A stretch of 64,000 bases of DNA from Cinclus cinclus. Taxonomy: Eukaryota; Chordata; Aves; Passeriformes; Cinclidae. Below are positions 11,901 to 25,500 of this stretch, piece after piece (within the stretch, counting starts at the first letter, position 1; each line of letters begins with the position of its first letter). The translations under genes were made by a program, and so were the position numbers. The notes under the pieces were generated by a model that was not told the origin of the DNA, did not search any database, and saw nothing but the letters and a program-made list of their open reading frames with translations. The DNA lies in the NCBI RefSeq assembly GCF_963662255.1, contig NC_085081.1, positions 930,001 through 994,000 on the forward strand, in the 5' to 3' direction.

Positions 11901-12520
11901 CCCCCAGTTTGATCCCAGTTGCCTCCCAGCTCCCACCCAGTCCATTCCAGTTCCCTCCCAGTCCCCTCCCAGTTCCTTCCCAGTCCCTCCCAGTCAATCC
12001 CAGTCCCTCCCAGTACATCCCAATCCCTCCCAGTCCCCCCCCCCAGTTTGATCCCAGTTGCCTCCCAGCTCCCACCCAGTCCATTCCAGTTCCCTCCCAG
12101 TCCCTCCCAGTTCCTTCCCAGTCCCTCCCAGTACATCCCAATCCCTCCCAGTCCCCCCCCAGTTTGATCCCAGTTGCCTCCCAGCTCCCACCCAGTCCAT
12201 TCCAGTTCCCTCCCAGTCCCTCCCAGTTCCTTCCCAGTCCCTCCCAGTACATCCCAATCCCTCCCAGTCCCCCCCCAGTTTGATCCCAGTTGCCTCCCAG
12301 CTCCCACCCAGTCCATTCCAGTTCCCTCCCAGTTCCTTCCCAGTCCTTCCCAGTCCATTCCAGTCCTGCCCAGTCCCCCCCAGTTTGATCCCAGTCCCTC
12401 CCAGTTTATCCCAGTTCCCCTCAGGAGTACGGCTCCCGTTTCCGGGATTCCCTCGGGAATCTTTTCCTGGAATTTTTGCGCCGCCTGGAGAGCGCCCTGC
12501 CCCCACCCGACCTGGATCAC
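8929..12520 (+). CDS. TINF2: TERF1-interacting nuclear factor 2 (TIN2), shelterin subunit; N-terminal exons
   Basis: Exons 8929-8949, 9901-10078, 10643-10750, 11141-11242 and 12425-12520 join in one frame. The start ATG at 8929 is chosen because its 21-nt exon (MAGSDV plus two bases) splices in phase to SPSLRLALAGAWWALRGRG, matching the TIN2 N-terminus. Later blocks also match in order: APGLLRPRHRARLSLGLRAQ, VVTSVLQEFG..LDALDWLFPE, EESFREQVLGILG, and EYGSRFRDSLGNLFLEFLRR followed by LESALPPPDL. TIN2 bridges TRF1, TRF2 and TPP1 at telomeres, and this N-terminal helical TRFH-like domain binds TPP1 and TRF2. The TRF1-binding F-x-L-x-P segment was not recognised. Exon 2 contains GGGGGCGTGGCC, the same motif that litters the introns. 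The call rests on domain similarity plus the TGM1-TINF2-NEDD8 order. Confidence 0.87.
8950..9890. repeat. ACTGGGATGG repeat (TINF2 intron 1)
   Basis: Decamer family ACTGGGAGGG/ACTGGGATGA, more diverged than at 1550-2100, filling intron 1. Confidence 0.85.
10079..10642. repeat. GGACACGCCCACTGAG repeat and CCACGCCC-rich intron (TINF2 intron 2)
   Basis: Around 14 units of about 21 bp (GACACGCCCACTGAGTGCG, GACACGCCCACTGGGAGAT) to 10395, then scattered CCACGCCC motifs and a C run near 10540-10558. Confidence 0.85.
10751..11040. repeat. ACTGGGAGGG / CCATACTGGG repeat (TINF2 intron 3)
   Basis: Decamer-family array with two near-identical 60-bp blocks around 10918-11000. A CCATATATGG CArG site lies near 11095. 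Confidence 0.8.
11243..12424. repeat. CCCAGTCCCTCCCAGTTCC repeat (TINF2 intron 4)
   Basis: C-rich orientation of the decamer family. From about 11760 a higher-order unit of about 110-125 bp (CCCCCCAGTTTGATCCCAGT then TGCCTCCCAGCTCCC) is repeated five or so times. Confidence 0.85.
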
Positions 12521-12639
12521 GTGAGTACCAGGGGGCGTGACCCGAATTAAACCACGCCCACTTTCCGTTATTTGGCCAGGCCACGCCCCTTTTCCCTTAT
12601 ATGGGAGGGGAGGTTGGAATGAAGCCAAAACCGGCAAAA

Positions 12640-13800
12640 ATTCACCCAAAAATTGGCCAGGAATTTGACAAAATTAATGAAAATTAATTAAAGTCGTGAA
12701 AATTAACCTAAACATTGTAAAAGCAACCCAAAATCCACCCAAAATTAATAGAGAGAATCAGAACTTCACCCAAAAATTCACCCAAAATTCACCAAAAATT
12801 CACGCAAAAATCACCCAAAATTCATCCAAAAATCACCCAAAATTAATCAAAAAAATCACCCAAAAATCACCCAAAATTCATCAAAAAATCACCCAAAATT
12901 CATCAAAAAATCACCCAAAATTCATCAAAACATCACCCAAAATTCATCCAAAAATCACCCAAAATTAATCAAAAAAATCACCCCAAAATCACCCAAAATT
13001 CATCAAAAAATCACTCAAAAATCACCTAAAATTAATCAAAAAAATCACCCAAAAATCACCTAAAATTCATCAAAAAATCACCCAAAAATCACCCAAAATT
13101 CATCAAAAAGTCACCCAAAAATCACCCAAAATTCATCCAAAAATCACCCAAAAATCACCCAAAATTCCCACAAAATTGACCAAAATACCCACAAAATTCA
13201 ACCAAAATTGATCAAGCATCACCCAAAATTTACCCAAAATTCGCCAAAAATTCCCCCAAGTTTCATTCAAAATTTACCCCAAATTCCCCCAAATTTCACC
13301 AAAAAATTCCCCTAAAATTCACCAAAAATTTCCCCCAAAATTCACCCAAAACTCACCTAAAATTGACGCCAAATTTACAAAAAGCGCCAGAAATTCATTC
13401 CAAATTCACCCAAAATAATCCGAAATCAGTGACGATTCATGAAATTTTAATTATTTAGTAATTTTAATGGAAGTTTCATAAAATTTAACCATTTTAATGA
13501 TGAATTCGCGCAAAATTCACCCCAAAATTAACGAAAATTTGCTCCAAAATTAACAAAAATTTGCCCCAAAATTAACCAAAAATCACCCCAGAGTCATCCA
13601 AAAAAATTAATTAAAATTGCCCAAAATCCACGCTAAAATCAACCAAAAATTAAAGATGCCTAAAATTAATAAAAATCACCCGAGTCATCCAAAATTCATC
13701 TAAAAATGAATTAAAATCACAAAAATTGGCTGAAAATTTTCACCCAAAGTCACCAAAATCGCCCAAAATTCCCCCAATTTATCCCCAGAATCCCCCTGAA
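12640..13800. repeat. AAAAATCACCCAAAATTCATC repeat (after TINF2 exon 5)
   Basis: AT-rich 10-21 bp units decaying to the right. The same family occurs in IPO4 intron 22 (41340-41930) and in the array at 55061. No exon seen. Confidence 0.8.
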
Positions 13801-13876
13801 TTTCCCCTTATTTGCATAAACCACGCCCATTTCTTGAAGCCACTCCCATTCTTTCCTTATATGGAGCAGCTGGAGC

Positions 13877-14213
13877 GGCTCTGCCTAAGCCACGCCCCGC
13901 ATGGCTGCCGGCCACGCCCCCTCCCAATCCTGCGCCTTTATTTGGAGGAGGTTGGTCACGCCCACCCAGGTAGGCGGGGCTTTAAGGGAGGGTGAAATTA
14001 ATATGCAAATGAGGCACGGCATTTAACTAAAATGTCGCCCATAGCTCCTGTGCCACGCCCACTTCCGCCTCATAAAACCACCCCCACGTGAGTAGCCACG
14101 CCTACACCCCTTCTCTCTAATTAGTAATTAGCTAATTAAGTTAATTAATCAGGATGAAGCACCGCCCACTTCGCCGTCGGCTCCGCCCACTCCGCTTCTC
14201 CCCCTACCGTGAG
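13877..14213 (+). CDS. Possible further TINF2 exons (tentative)
   Basis: Two exon-like segments follow TINF2 exon 5 in the same direction. The first begins after an AG at 13876 (LERLCLSHAPHG.. ending near RLYLEE) and could end at GAG|GTTGGT (about 13956) or at G|GTAGGC (13971). The second begins after TTAATTAATCAG (about 14153) and ends at CTACC|GTGAGT. If the first ends at the GAG, the join reads LEE-DEAPPTSPSAPP in an open frame. If it ends at 13971, the join gives an immediate stop. No residue-level match to TIN2 is convincing, so this may be non-coding. Confidence 0.25.
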
Positions 14214-14216
14214 TGA

Positions 14217-14440
14217 GGAAGCTCCGCCCCCTTCTCAGATTGGGCTGAACCATAGTAAACGCGGGGAGGTCGGAGCAACCAGTGAGGTTTCAGCGGGGGG
14301 TTGGGGTTCAATGGTAGCAATGGGAGGTTGGGGAAGGGTAAATTGGCTGAAGTGACGTCACCTGGCGTTTAAACGACTCAATTTGGGGTTAAAACCGGGA
14401 TTTTTGGCGTTTTCTCCGTTTCCACCTCCCCTTCATAGCA
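14217..14440. other. TINF2-NEDD8 intergenic or TINF2 3' end, nothing recognised
   Basis: Low-repeat sequence with no convincing exon or RNA gene. It contains one TGACGTCA near 14354. Confidence 0.4.
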
Positions 14441-14697
14441 AAATCGCGCGGTCGGGAGAGGCGGGTTTTGATTGATAGCGCCTCCAACCAATGGGGAGCG
14501 TTGAGAACCCGGAAGCGCGCTGGGAACTACAAGCGCCGCCATTTTCATTGCGGGCAAAAGGCGTGCGCAGCGCCGTGATTGGCGGAGAGGCCGGAAGCGC
14601 TTCGGCCGCCATCTTGTGTTTTGGCACCGCGGGCGCAGCGGGCGGCCCCGCGCTTCCGCTTCCGCTTGGCGGCTCCGAAGGCGCCGCAGCCGCCACG
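14441..14697 (+). promoter_or_regulatory. NEDD8: NEDD8 CpG-rich promoter and 5' leader
   Basis: This tandem-repeat-poor, CpG-rich stretch ends at the NEDD8 ATG. It carries CCAAT boxes (CCAATGGG near 14490, reverse ATTGGCGG near 14578), a GCCGCCATTTTC block near 14535 and a YY1-type GCCGCCATCTTG near 14606. These are typical of a TATA-less housekeeping promoter. The call is inferred from position and motifs. Confidence 0.7.
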
Positions 14698-18635
<3,938 letters not shown>

Positions 18636-18713
18636 GTGGGCGTGGCCGACGTCAGGCCACGCCCCCTAGGTCACACCCATTCCCCATTCCCCCTCATGAA
18701 TCCCTTGTTATTT

Positions 18714-18719
18714 AATAAA
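18714..18719 (+). promoter_or_regulatory. NEDD8: NEDD8 poly(A) signal AATAAA
   Basis: A canonical AATAAA lies 79 bases after the NEDD8 stop, followed by a GT-rich stretch, as expected for the 3' end of this gene. Confidence 0.75.
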
Positions 18720-19424
18720 GGTTCCTCGATGACGTCATAGCCGCGTGTGCGATGTCATTTCCTGTCCGAAGCCAGAAACGGGCCCCGCTTTTTGCTGGCG
18801 TTGCCCCTTTAAGGCGGCGTCGCCCTTTTAAGGTCGCAGCCGCTTTAAGAGCGCGGTGGGCCCCACCAGCGGCGTTGCCTTTTTAAGACCTTGGATTTAA
18901 ACCCCCGATTTTTGCCCTAAAAACTCCAATTTTTCAACACAAAAATCTCACTTTTCTTTTTTTTTCTGACCCCAAATTACCAATTCCACCCCCAAAGCCT
19001 CAATTCTGCTTCAACCTTCCAATCCTCATGGTCCCTCCCCCCCCCCCCCCCCCCCAAATTAGGGAGTTTCACCCCAAAAATCTCGTTTTCAAGGCGTAAA
19101 ATAACTCCAAAAATCGCATTTTTCTGCTTCAAAATCAACATTATGTATCCGAAACGAGCATTTCATCCCCAACTTCGCTTTTTCAGCCCCAAAAAAATCC
19201 TCATTTTTAACCCCAAAATCCCCATTTGAAACCCCAGGTCTTCCCCAAATTCCCATTTTTTCACCCCAAAGCCGCTCGTCGCATCCCTGAGCCCACTCTT
19301 GTACCCCAAATCTCCGCTTTTAACTCCCAAACTCTCCTTTTTCAGCCCCAAAACTCTCGATTTTTTTCCCAAATTCCTCATTTTTAGTCCCAAAATCGTC
19401 GCTTTTAATCCCAAACCCCTTCGC
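18720..19424. other. NEDD8-IPO4 intergenic region
   Basis: It contains three CTTTAAGGC-type blocks (18808-18890, one a perfect CCTTTTAAGG), a C run near 19035-19055, and diverged CCCCAAAATC repeats. No gene seen. Confidence 0.6.
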
Positions 19425-19598
19425 GCCGGCATCGCCCTTTTAAGAGCGGTCCCGGTAACGTTATCGCCGCTTTAAATTAAAAAAAAAAAAAAAAACAAAA
19501 CACCATAGATGAGTCCTCCCGGATGCCCAGCGCGCCTCCAGTCCCCGCCCACTTCCGGCGGCGCTCCGCCCCACTTCCGCCTTTCTCACCTTTCCAAA
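19425..19598 (+). promoter_or_regulatory. IPO4: IPO4 promoter
   Basis: The sequence just before the IPO4 start contains a CCCTTTTAAG element near 19435, ETS-type ACTTCCGG near 19552, a second CACTTCCGCC, and a YY1-type AAAATGGCGGC that overlaps the start codon. No TATA box fits. An A-rich tract at 19479-19498 splits it from a sister copy of the same promoter at 16465-16620. Confidence 0.65.
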
Positions 19599-22500
19599 AT
19601 GGCGGCGCCCGCGCTGGAGCAGCTCCTCACGGAGCTCCTGGAGCCCGACAGCGCCGGGATTCGTCAGGTATCGGGAATTTGGGAAAATTTGGAAAATGTT
19701 TTGGGATTCCCGAGGGTTTATTTCAGATTTTTGAGCTTTTTCCAGGCCACGGCGAGGCTGCGGGAGGCGCTGGAGGAGCCCGAGACGGGTGAAGGCCTCG
19801 TGGTGCTGCTGAAGGAGGCGGAAAGGCCGCAGGTTTGGCGGGAATTTTGGGGAATTTTTGGGGGGTCCTGAGGGGATTTTGGGAGAAAATTTGGAATTTT
19901 TTGGGGTGGTCCTGAGGAGATCGGGGGAGAAATTTGGGACTTTGAAAAAATTGGCGGGAAATTTTGGGGATTTTTTTGGGGGGGGAATTTTAAGGGGATC
20001 CTTGAGGGGATTTCAGGGAATTTTGGGGGATCCTGAGGGAATTTTGAGAGAAATTTGAGGATTTGGGGGAATTTTGGGGGAATTTGTGGAATTTTAAAGG
20101 GGGTTTTGAGGGAATTTTAGGAGAATTTTTTGGGATTTTGAGGGAATTTGTGGGGGTATCCTGACGGGAATTGGGAGAAATTTGGGATTTTTGGAAATTT
20201 AGGAGGATCCTGAGGGGATTTTTAGGGAGTTTTGGCAGAAATTTGAGGATTTTTTGAGGGAATTTTGTGGGAAATTTTGAGATTTTGGGAGGTCCTGAGG
20301 AGAAATTTGGGATTTGGGGCAATTTTTTGGGGGAAATTTTGGGATTTTTGGGGGGTTTTGGTGAAGTTTGGGTGAATTTGGGGGATCCTGAGGAAATTTT
20401 GGGAGGAAATTTAAGGATTTTTTGGGGAATTTGGAGCATTTTGGGATTTCCAGATGTAATTTTTGGGGTGAATTTTGAGAATTTTGGGGTTCCAAGGTGA
20501 ATATTTTGGGAATTTTGGGGTTCCTAGGTAGAATTTTGGGAATTTTGGGGTTCCCGGGTCGATTTTTTGCAATTTTCTGGTTCCCAGATGGAATTTTTGG
20601 GGTGAATTTTGTCAATTTTGGTGATTCCCGGGTGGAATTTTTTTTGGAATTTTGGCCGTTTTGGGGTCCCAAGGTGGAATTTTGGGAATTCTGGGGTTCC
20701 CGGGTGCAATTTTTTGGGTTAATTTTGAACATTTTGGGGTTCCCAGGTCCGACATTTGGCGGCCATTTTGCTGCGGAAGCTCCTGCGGAAACTCCCTGAT
20801 GATTTGATTGACAGGTGGGCGGGGCCCGGGCCCCGTTGGAATCAATGGGAGGGGGCGTGGTATGGGAAGAGGGGTGGAGCTTCGGCCCCATTGGACTAAA
20901 TGGGAGGGGGCGTGGCCAGAACACCATTGAAATAAATGGGAGGAGGCGTGGCTTAGGGAAAATAGGCGGAGCTTCATCCCCTTTGGAATCAATGTGAGGG
21001 GCGTGGTTTATGGGAAAGGGGCGGGGCTTTTCAACGCCATTGGAATCAATGGAAGGGGGCGTGACCAGATCCCCATTGGAATCACTGGGAGGGGGCGGGG
21101 CTTGGGCTGCATTGGAGTCAATGGGAGGAGGCGTGGTTTAGGGAAAATGGGCGGAGCTTCAGCTCCATTGGAATCAATGGAAGGGGGCGTGGCTTGAGGT
21201 TTGGGGTTGAAAATTGGGGAATTCAAAGAGAAAATTGGTTTTAAATAATGATTGACGTTAATTGGAGAGGGGTGGGGCTTAAGATTTGGCCTCTTGGGGG
21301 TGTGGCTTGGCCATATATGGTAAAGGGGTGGGGTTTAACTATATGGCAAAGGGTAGGGCTTAACCATATATGGTAAAGGGGTGGGGTTAGACCATATTTG
21401 GTAAAGGGGTGGGGTTTAATATGGGGAAGAAAGGGCGGAGCTTCCACCTAGGGTAAAAGAAGTGGGGTCTAACCATATATGGAAAAGGGGGCGTGGTTTA
21501 ACTATATATGGCGAGGGGCGGGTTTCTTCCCTATATGGTCAAAGGGGCGTGGCTAACGCTGGCCACGCCCCTTCCAGGCTCCCCCAAGCCGTGGTCGAGG
21601 CCTTGGAGCGCGACAACGAGTGAGTGGGGATTGCCCAAAATGTCCCAAAATGTCCCAAAATGTCCCAAAATTGGGGCAGGGCTGCGGTGGGGGAGGGGCG
21701 GGAGAAATCGGGGAAAAAAATGGGAATTTTTGTGGGGGGGGAATTTTGGGGGAATTTTGTTTTGTTTTTTTTTTTTTTTTTTCCCCCCCTCCCCCCAGTG
21801 TCTCGAGCTGGGGGTCCCTGGCTCAGCTCGGGGCGCGGCTGCTGCTCCTGGGGGGACCCAAATTTTGGGAACCGATGGAGAAATGGATGCGGGAGGCAGC
21901 GAGGGAGCCCCAAAAAATGGAGGTGAGGTCCCCAAAAGTACAAAAAAAAAAAAAAAAACCAAAAAATCGCCAAAAAATCCCCAAAAAAATCCCCAAAAAT
22001 ACCCCCCCCAAAAAAATCCCCAAAAATACCCCCCCAAAAAAAATCCCCAAAATATGCCCAAAAAGTCCCTATAAAATCCCCAAAAATCTCCAAAAAATCC
22101 CCAAAAAATCCCTAAAAATCCACAAAAATCCACAAAAATTCCCCAAAAATCCCCCAAAAATACCCAAAAAATCCTCAAAAAATCCTCAAAAAATCCCCAA
22201 AAAATCCCAAAAAATCTCAAAAATCCCCAAAAAATCTCCCAAAAATCCCAAAAAAATCCCCCAAAAAATCCCCAAAAACCCCCAAAAATCCCCAAAAAAT
22301 CCCCAATAAATGCCCAATAAATGCCCAAAAATCCCCCAAAAAATCCCCAAAAAATCCCCAAAAATCCCCAAAAATCCCCAAAAAATCCCCAAGAATCCCA
22401 AAAAATCCCAAAAATCCCCAAAAAATACCCAAAAAATACCCAAAAAATTCTCAAAAAATCCCCAAAAAATCCCAAAAAATCTCAAAAATCCCCAAAAAAT

Positions 22501-25500
22501 CCCCAAAAAATCCCAAAAATCCCCAAAAAATCCCCAAAAAATCCCAAAAATCCCCAAAAAATCCCAAAAATCCCCAAAAAATCCCCAGAAAATCCCAAAA
22601 ATCCCCAAAAAATCCCCAAAAATCCCCAAAAAATCCCCAAAAACCCCCAAAAATCCCCAAAAAATCCCCAATAAATGCCCAATAAATGCCCAAAAATCCC
22701 CCAAAAAATCCCCAAAAATCACCAAAAATCCTCCAAAAATCCCCAAGAATCCCAAAAAATCTCAAAAATCCCCAAAAAATACCCAAAAAATCCCAAAAAT
22801 CCCCAAAAAATCCCAAAAATCCCCAAAAACCCCCCAAAAACCCCAAAAAATCCCCAAAAATCCCCAAAAATCCCCAAAAAATCCCCAAAAAATCCCCAAA
22901 AAATCCCCGAAAATCCCCAAAAACCCCCCAAAAACCCCAAAAAATCCCCAAAAAATCCCCAAAAATCCCCATTTCTTCCCAAACCTTTTCAATTTTTCAT
23001 TCCTGACCCCGACCTTGCTCCTTCTCTCCCTTTTTTTTCCCCCCTCAGGGAGCGCTGCGGTTCCTGGGCGTGGCCGCGGGCGTGGCCGGCCCCGCCCTTT
23101 CCGGTTGTGGCCCCGCCCCTCTGACGCTGCTGAGGGCGGGGCTTGGAGCTGGGAAGGGCGCGGGAACGCTGGGAGCGGCACTGGGAGCACTGGGAGCACT
23201 GGTGGGAGCCGGGGGAGGGGTGAGTGAGGGCAGCACTTCAGCCCAAATTCGACACGGGGCTTTTCCACCCCAAAATTTGGGAATTTTCATTCCAAAATTT
23301 GGGATTTTTCACCCCAAAATTTGAAATTTTTTCACCCAAAATTTGGGATTTTTCACCCCAAAATTTGGGAATTTTCACCCCAAAATTTGGGATTTTTCAC
23401 CCAAAATTTGAGGATTTTTCACCCCAAAATTTGAGGATTTTTCACCCCAAAACTTCAAACTTTTTCACCCAAAATTTGGGATTTTTCATTCCAAAATTTG
23501 GGATTTTTCACCCAAAATTTGAGGATTTTTCACCCCAAAATTTGAGGATTTTTCACCCCAAAACTTCAAACTTTTTCACCCCAAAATTTGAGTTTTTTTC
23601 ACCCAAAATTTGAGGAGTTTTGACACAAAATTTGGGATTTTTCACCCCAAAATTTCAAATTTTTTTCATCCCAAAATTTGAGGAGTTATGACCCAAAATT
23701 TGGGATTTTTCACCCTAAAATTTGAAATTTTTTCCCTCAAAATTTGGGATTTTTCACCCCAAAATTTCAAATTTTTTCACCCAAAATTTGAGGATTTTTC
23801 ATCCCAAAATTTGAGGATTTTTCATCCCAAAATTTGGGATTTTTTCATCCCAAAATTTGGGATTTTTCATTCCAAAATTTGGGATTTTTCACCCCAATAT
23901 TTGAGTTTTTTTCACCCAAAATTTGAGGAGTTTTGACACAAAATTTGGGATTTTTCACCCCAAAATTTCAAATTTTTTTCACCCAAAATTTGAGGAGTTA
24001 TGACCCAAAATTTGGGATTTTTCACCCTAAAATTTGAAATTTTTTCCCTCAAAATTTGGGATTTTTCACCCCAAAATTTCAAATTTTTTCACCCAAAATT
24101 TGAGGATTTTTCATCCCAAAATTTGAGGATTTTTCATCCCAAAATTTGGGATTTTTTCATCCCAAAATTTGGGATTTTTCACCCCAAAATTTGGGATTTT
24201 TCACCCCAAAATTTCAAACTTTTTCACCCAAAATTTGGGATTTTTCACCCCAAAATTTGAGGATTTTTCATCCCAAAATTTGGGATTTTTTCATCCCAAA
24301 ATTTGGGATTTTTCACCCCAAAATTTGGGATTTTTACACCCAAAATTTGGGATTTTTCATCCCAAAATTTGGGATTTTTCATTCCAAAATTTGGGATTTT
24401 TCACACCAAAATTTGAGGATTTTTCACCCCAAAATTTGAGGATTTTTCACCCCAAAACTTCAAACTTTTTCACCCCAAAATTTGAGTTTTTTTCACCCAA
24501 AATTTGAGGAGTTTTGACACAAAATTTGGGATTTTTCACCCCAAAATTTCAAATTTTTTTCATCCCAAAATTTGAGGATTTTTCATCCCAAAATTTGAGG
24601 ATTTTTCATCCCAAAATTTGGGATTTTTCACCCCAAAATTTGGGATTTTTCACCCCAAAATTTCAAACTTTTTCACCCAAAATTTGGGATTTTTCACCCC
24701 AAAATTTGGGAATTTTCACCCAAAATTTGGGATTTTTCACCACAAAATTTGGGATTTTTTCATCCCAAAATTTGAGGATTTTTGACCCCAAATTTTAAAT
24801 TTTTACACCGAAAATTTGAGGAGTTTTCACCTAAAATTTGAGGATTTTTGACCCGAAATCTGAAATTTTTGTCCCAAAATTTGGGATTTTTCACCCAAAA
24901 TTTGGGATTTTTCATCCCAAAATATGGGAATTTTCACCCAAAATTTGGGAATTTTCATTCCAAAATTTGGGATTTTTCACCCCAAAATTTGACATTTTTC
25001 ACCCCAAAATTTCAAACTTTTACACCCAAAATTTGGGATTTTTCACCCAAAATTTGAAAAATTTTCACCCAAAATTTGAGGCTTTTGACCCAAAATTACC
25101 CCGAAAATTTGGGATTTTTGACACAAATTTCAGGATTTTCCCCCCAAGTTTCAGGATTTTTTTCCCCAAAATTTGAGGATTTTTGACGCAAAATTGCCTG
25201 AAAATTTGGGATTTTTAACCCAAGTTTCGGGATTTTTTTCCCCAAAATTTGGGATTTTTGACCCAAAATTGCCCGAAAATTTGGGATTTTTGACCCAAGT
25301 TTAGGGATTTTTTTCCCCAAAATTTGGGATTTTTGACCGAAATTTCACAATTTTTCCCCCCAAAATTTGGGATTTTCACCCAAATTTTGAAATTTTTTTC
25401 ACACCAAAATTTGAGGATTTTTGACCTAAAATTGCCCCCAAATTTGGGATTTTTGACCCAAATTTTGGGATTGTTGACCCAAATTTTGAAATTTTTTTCA

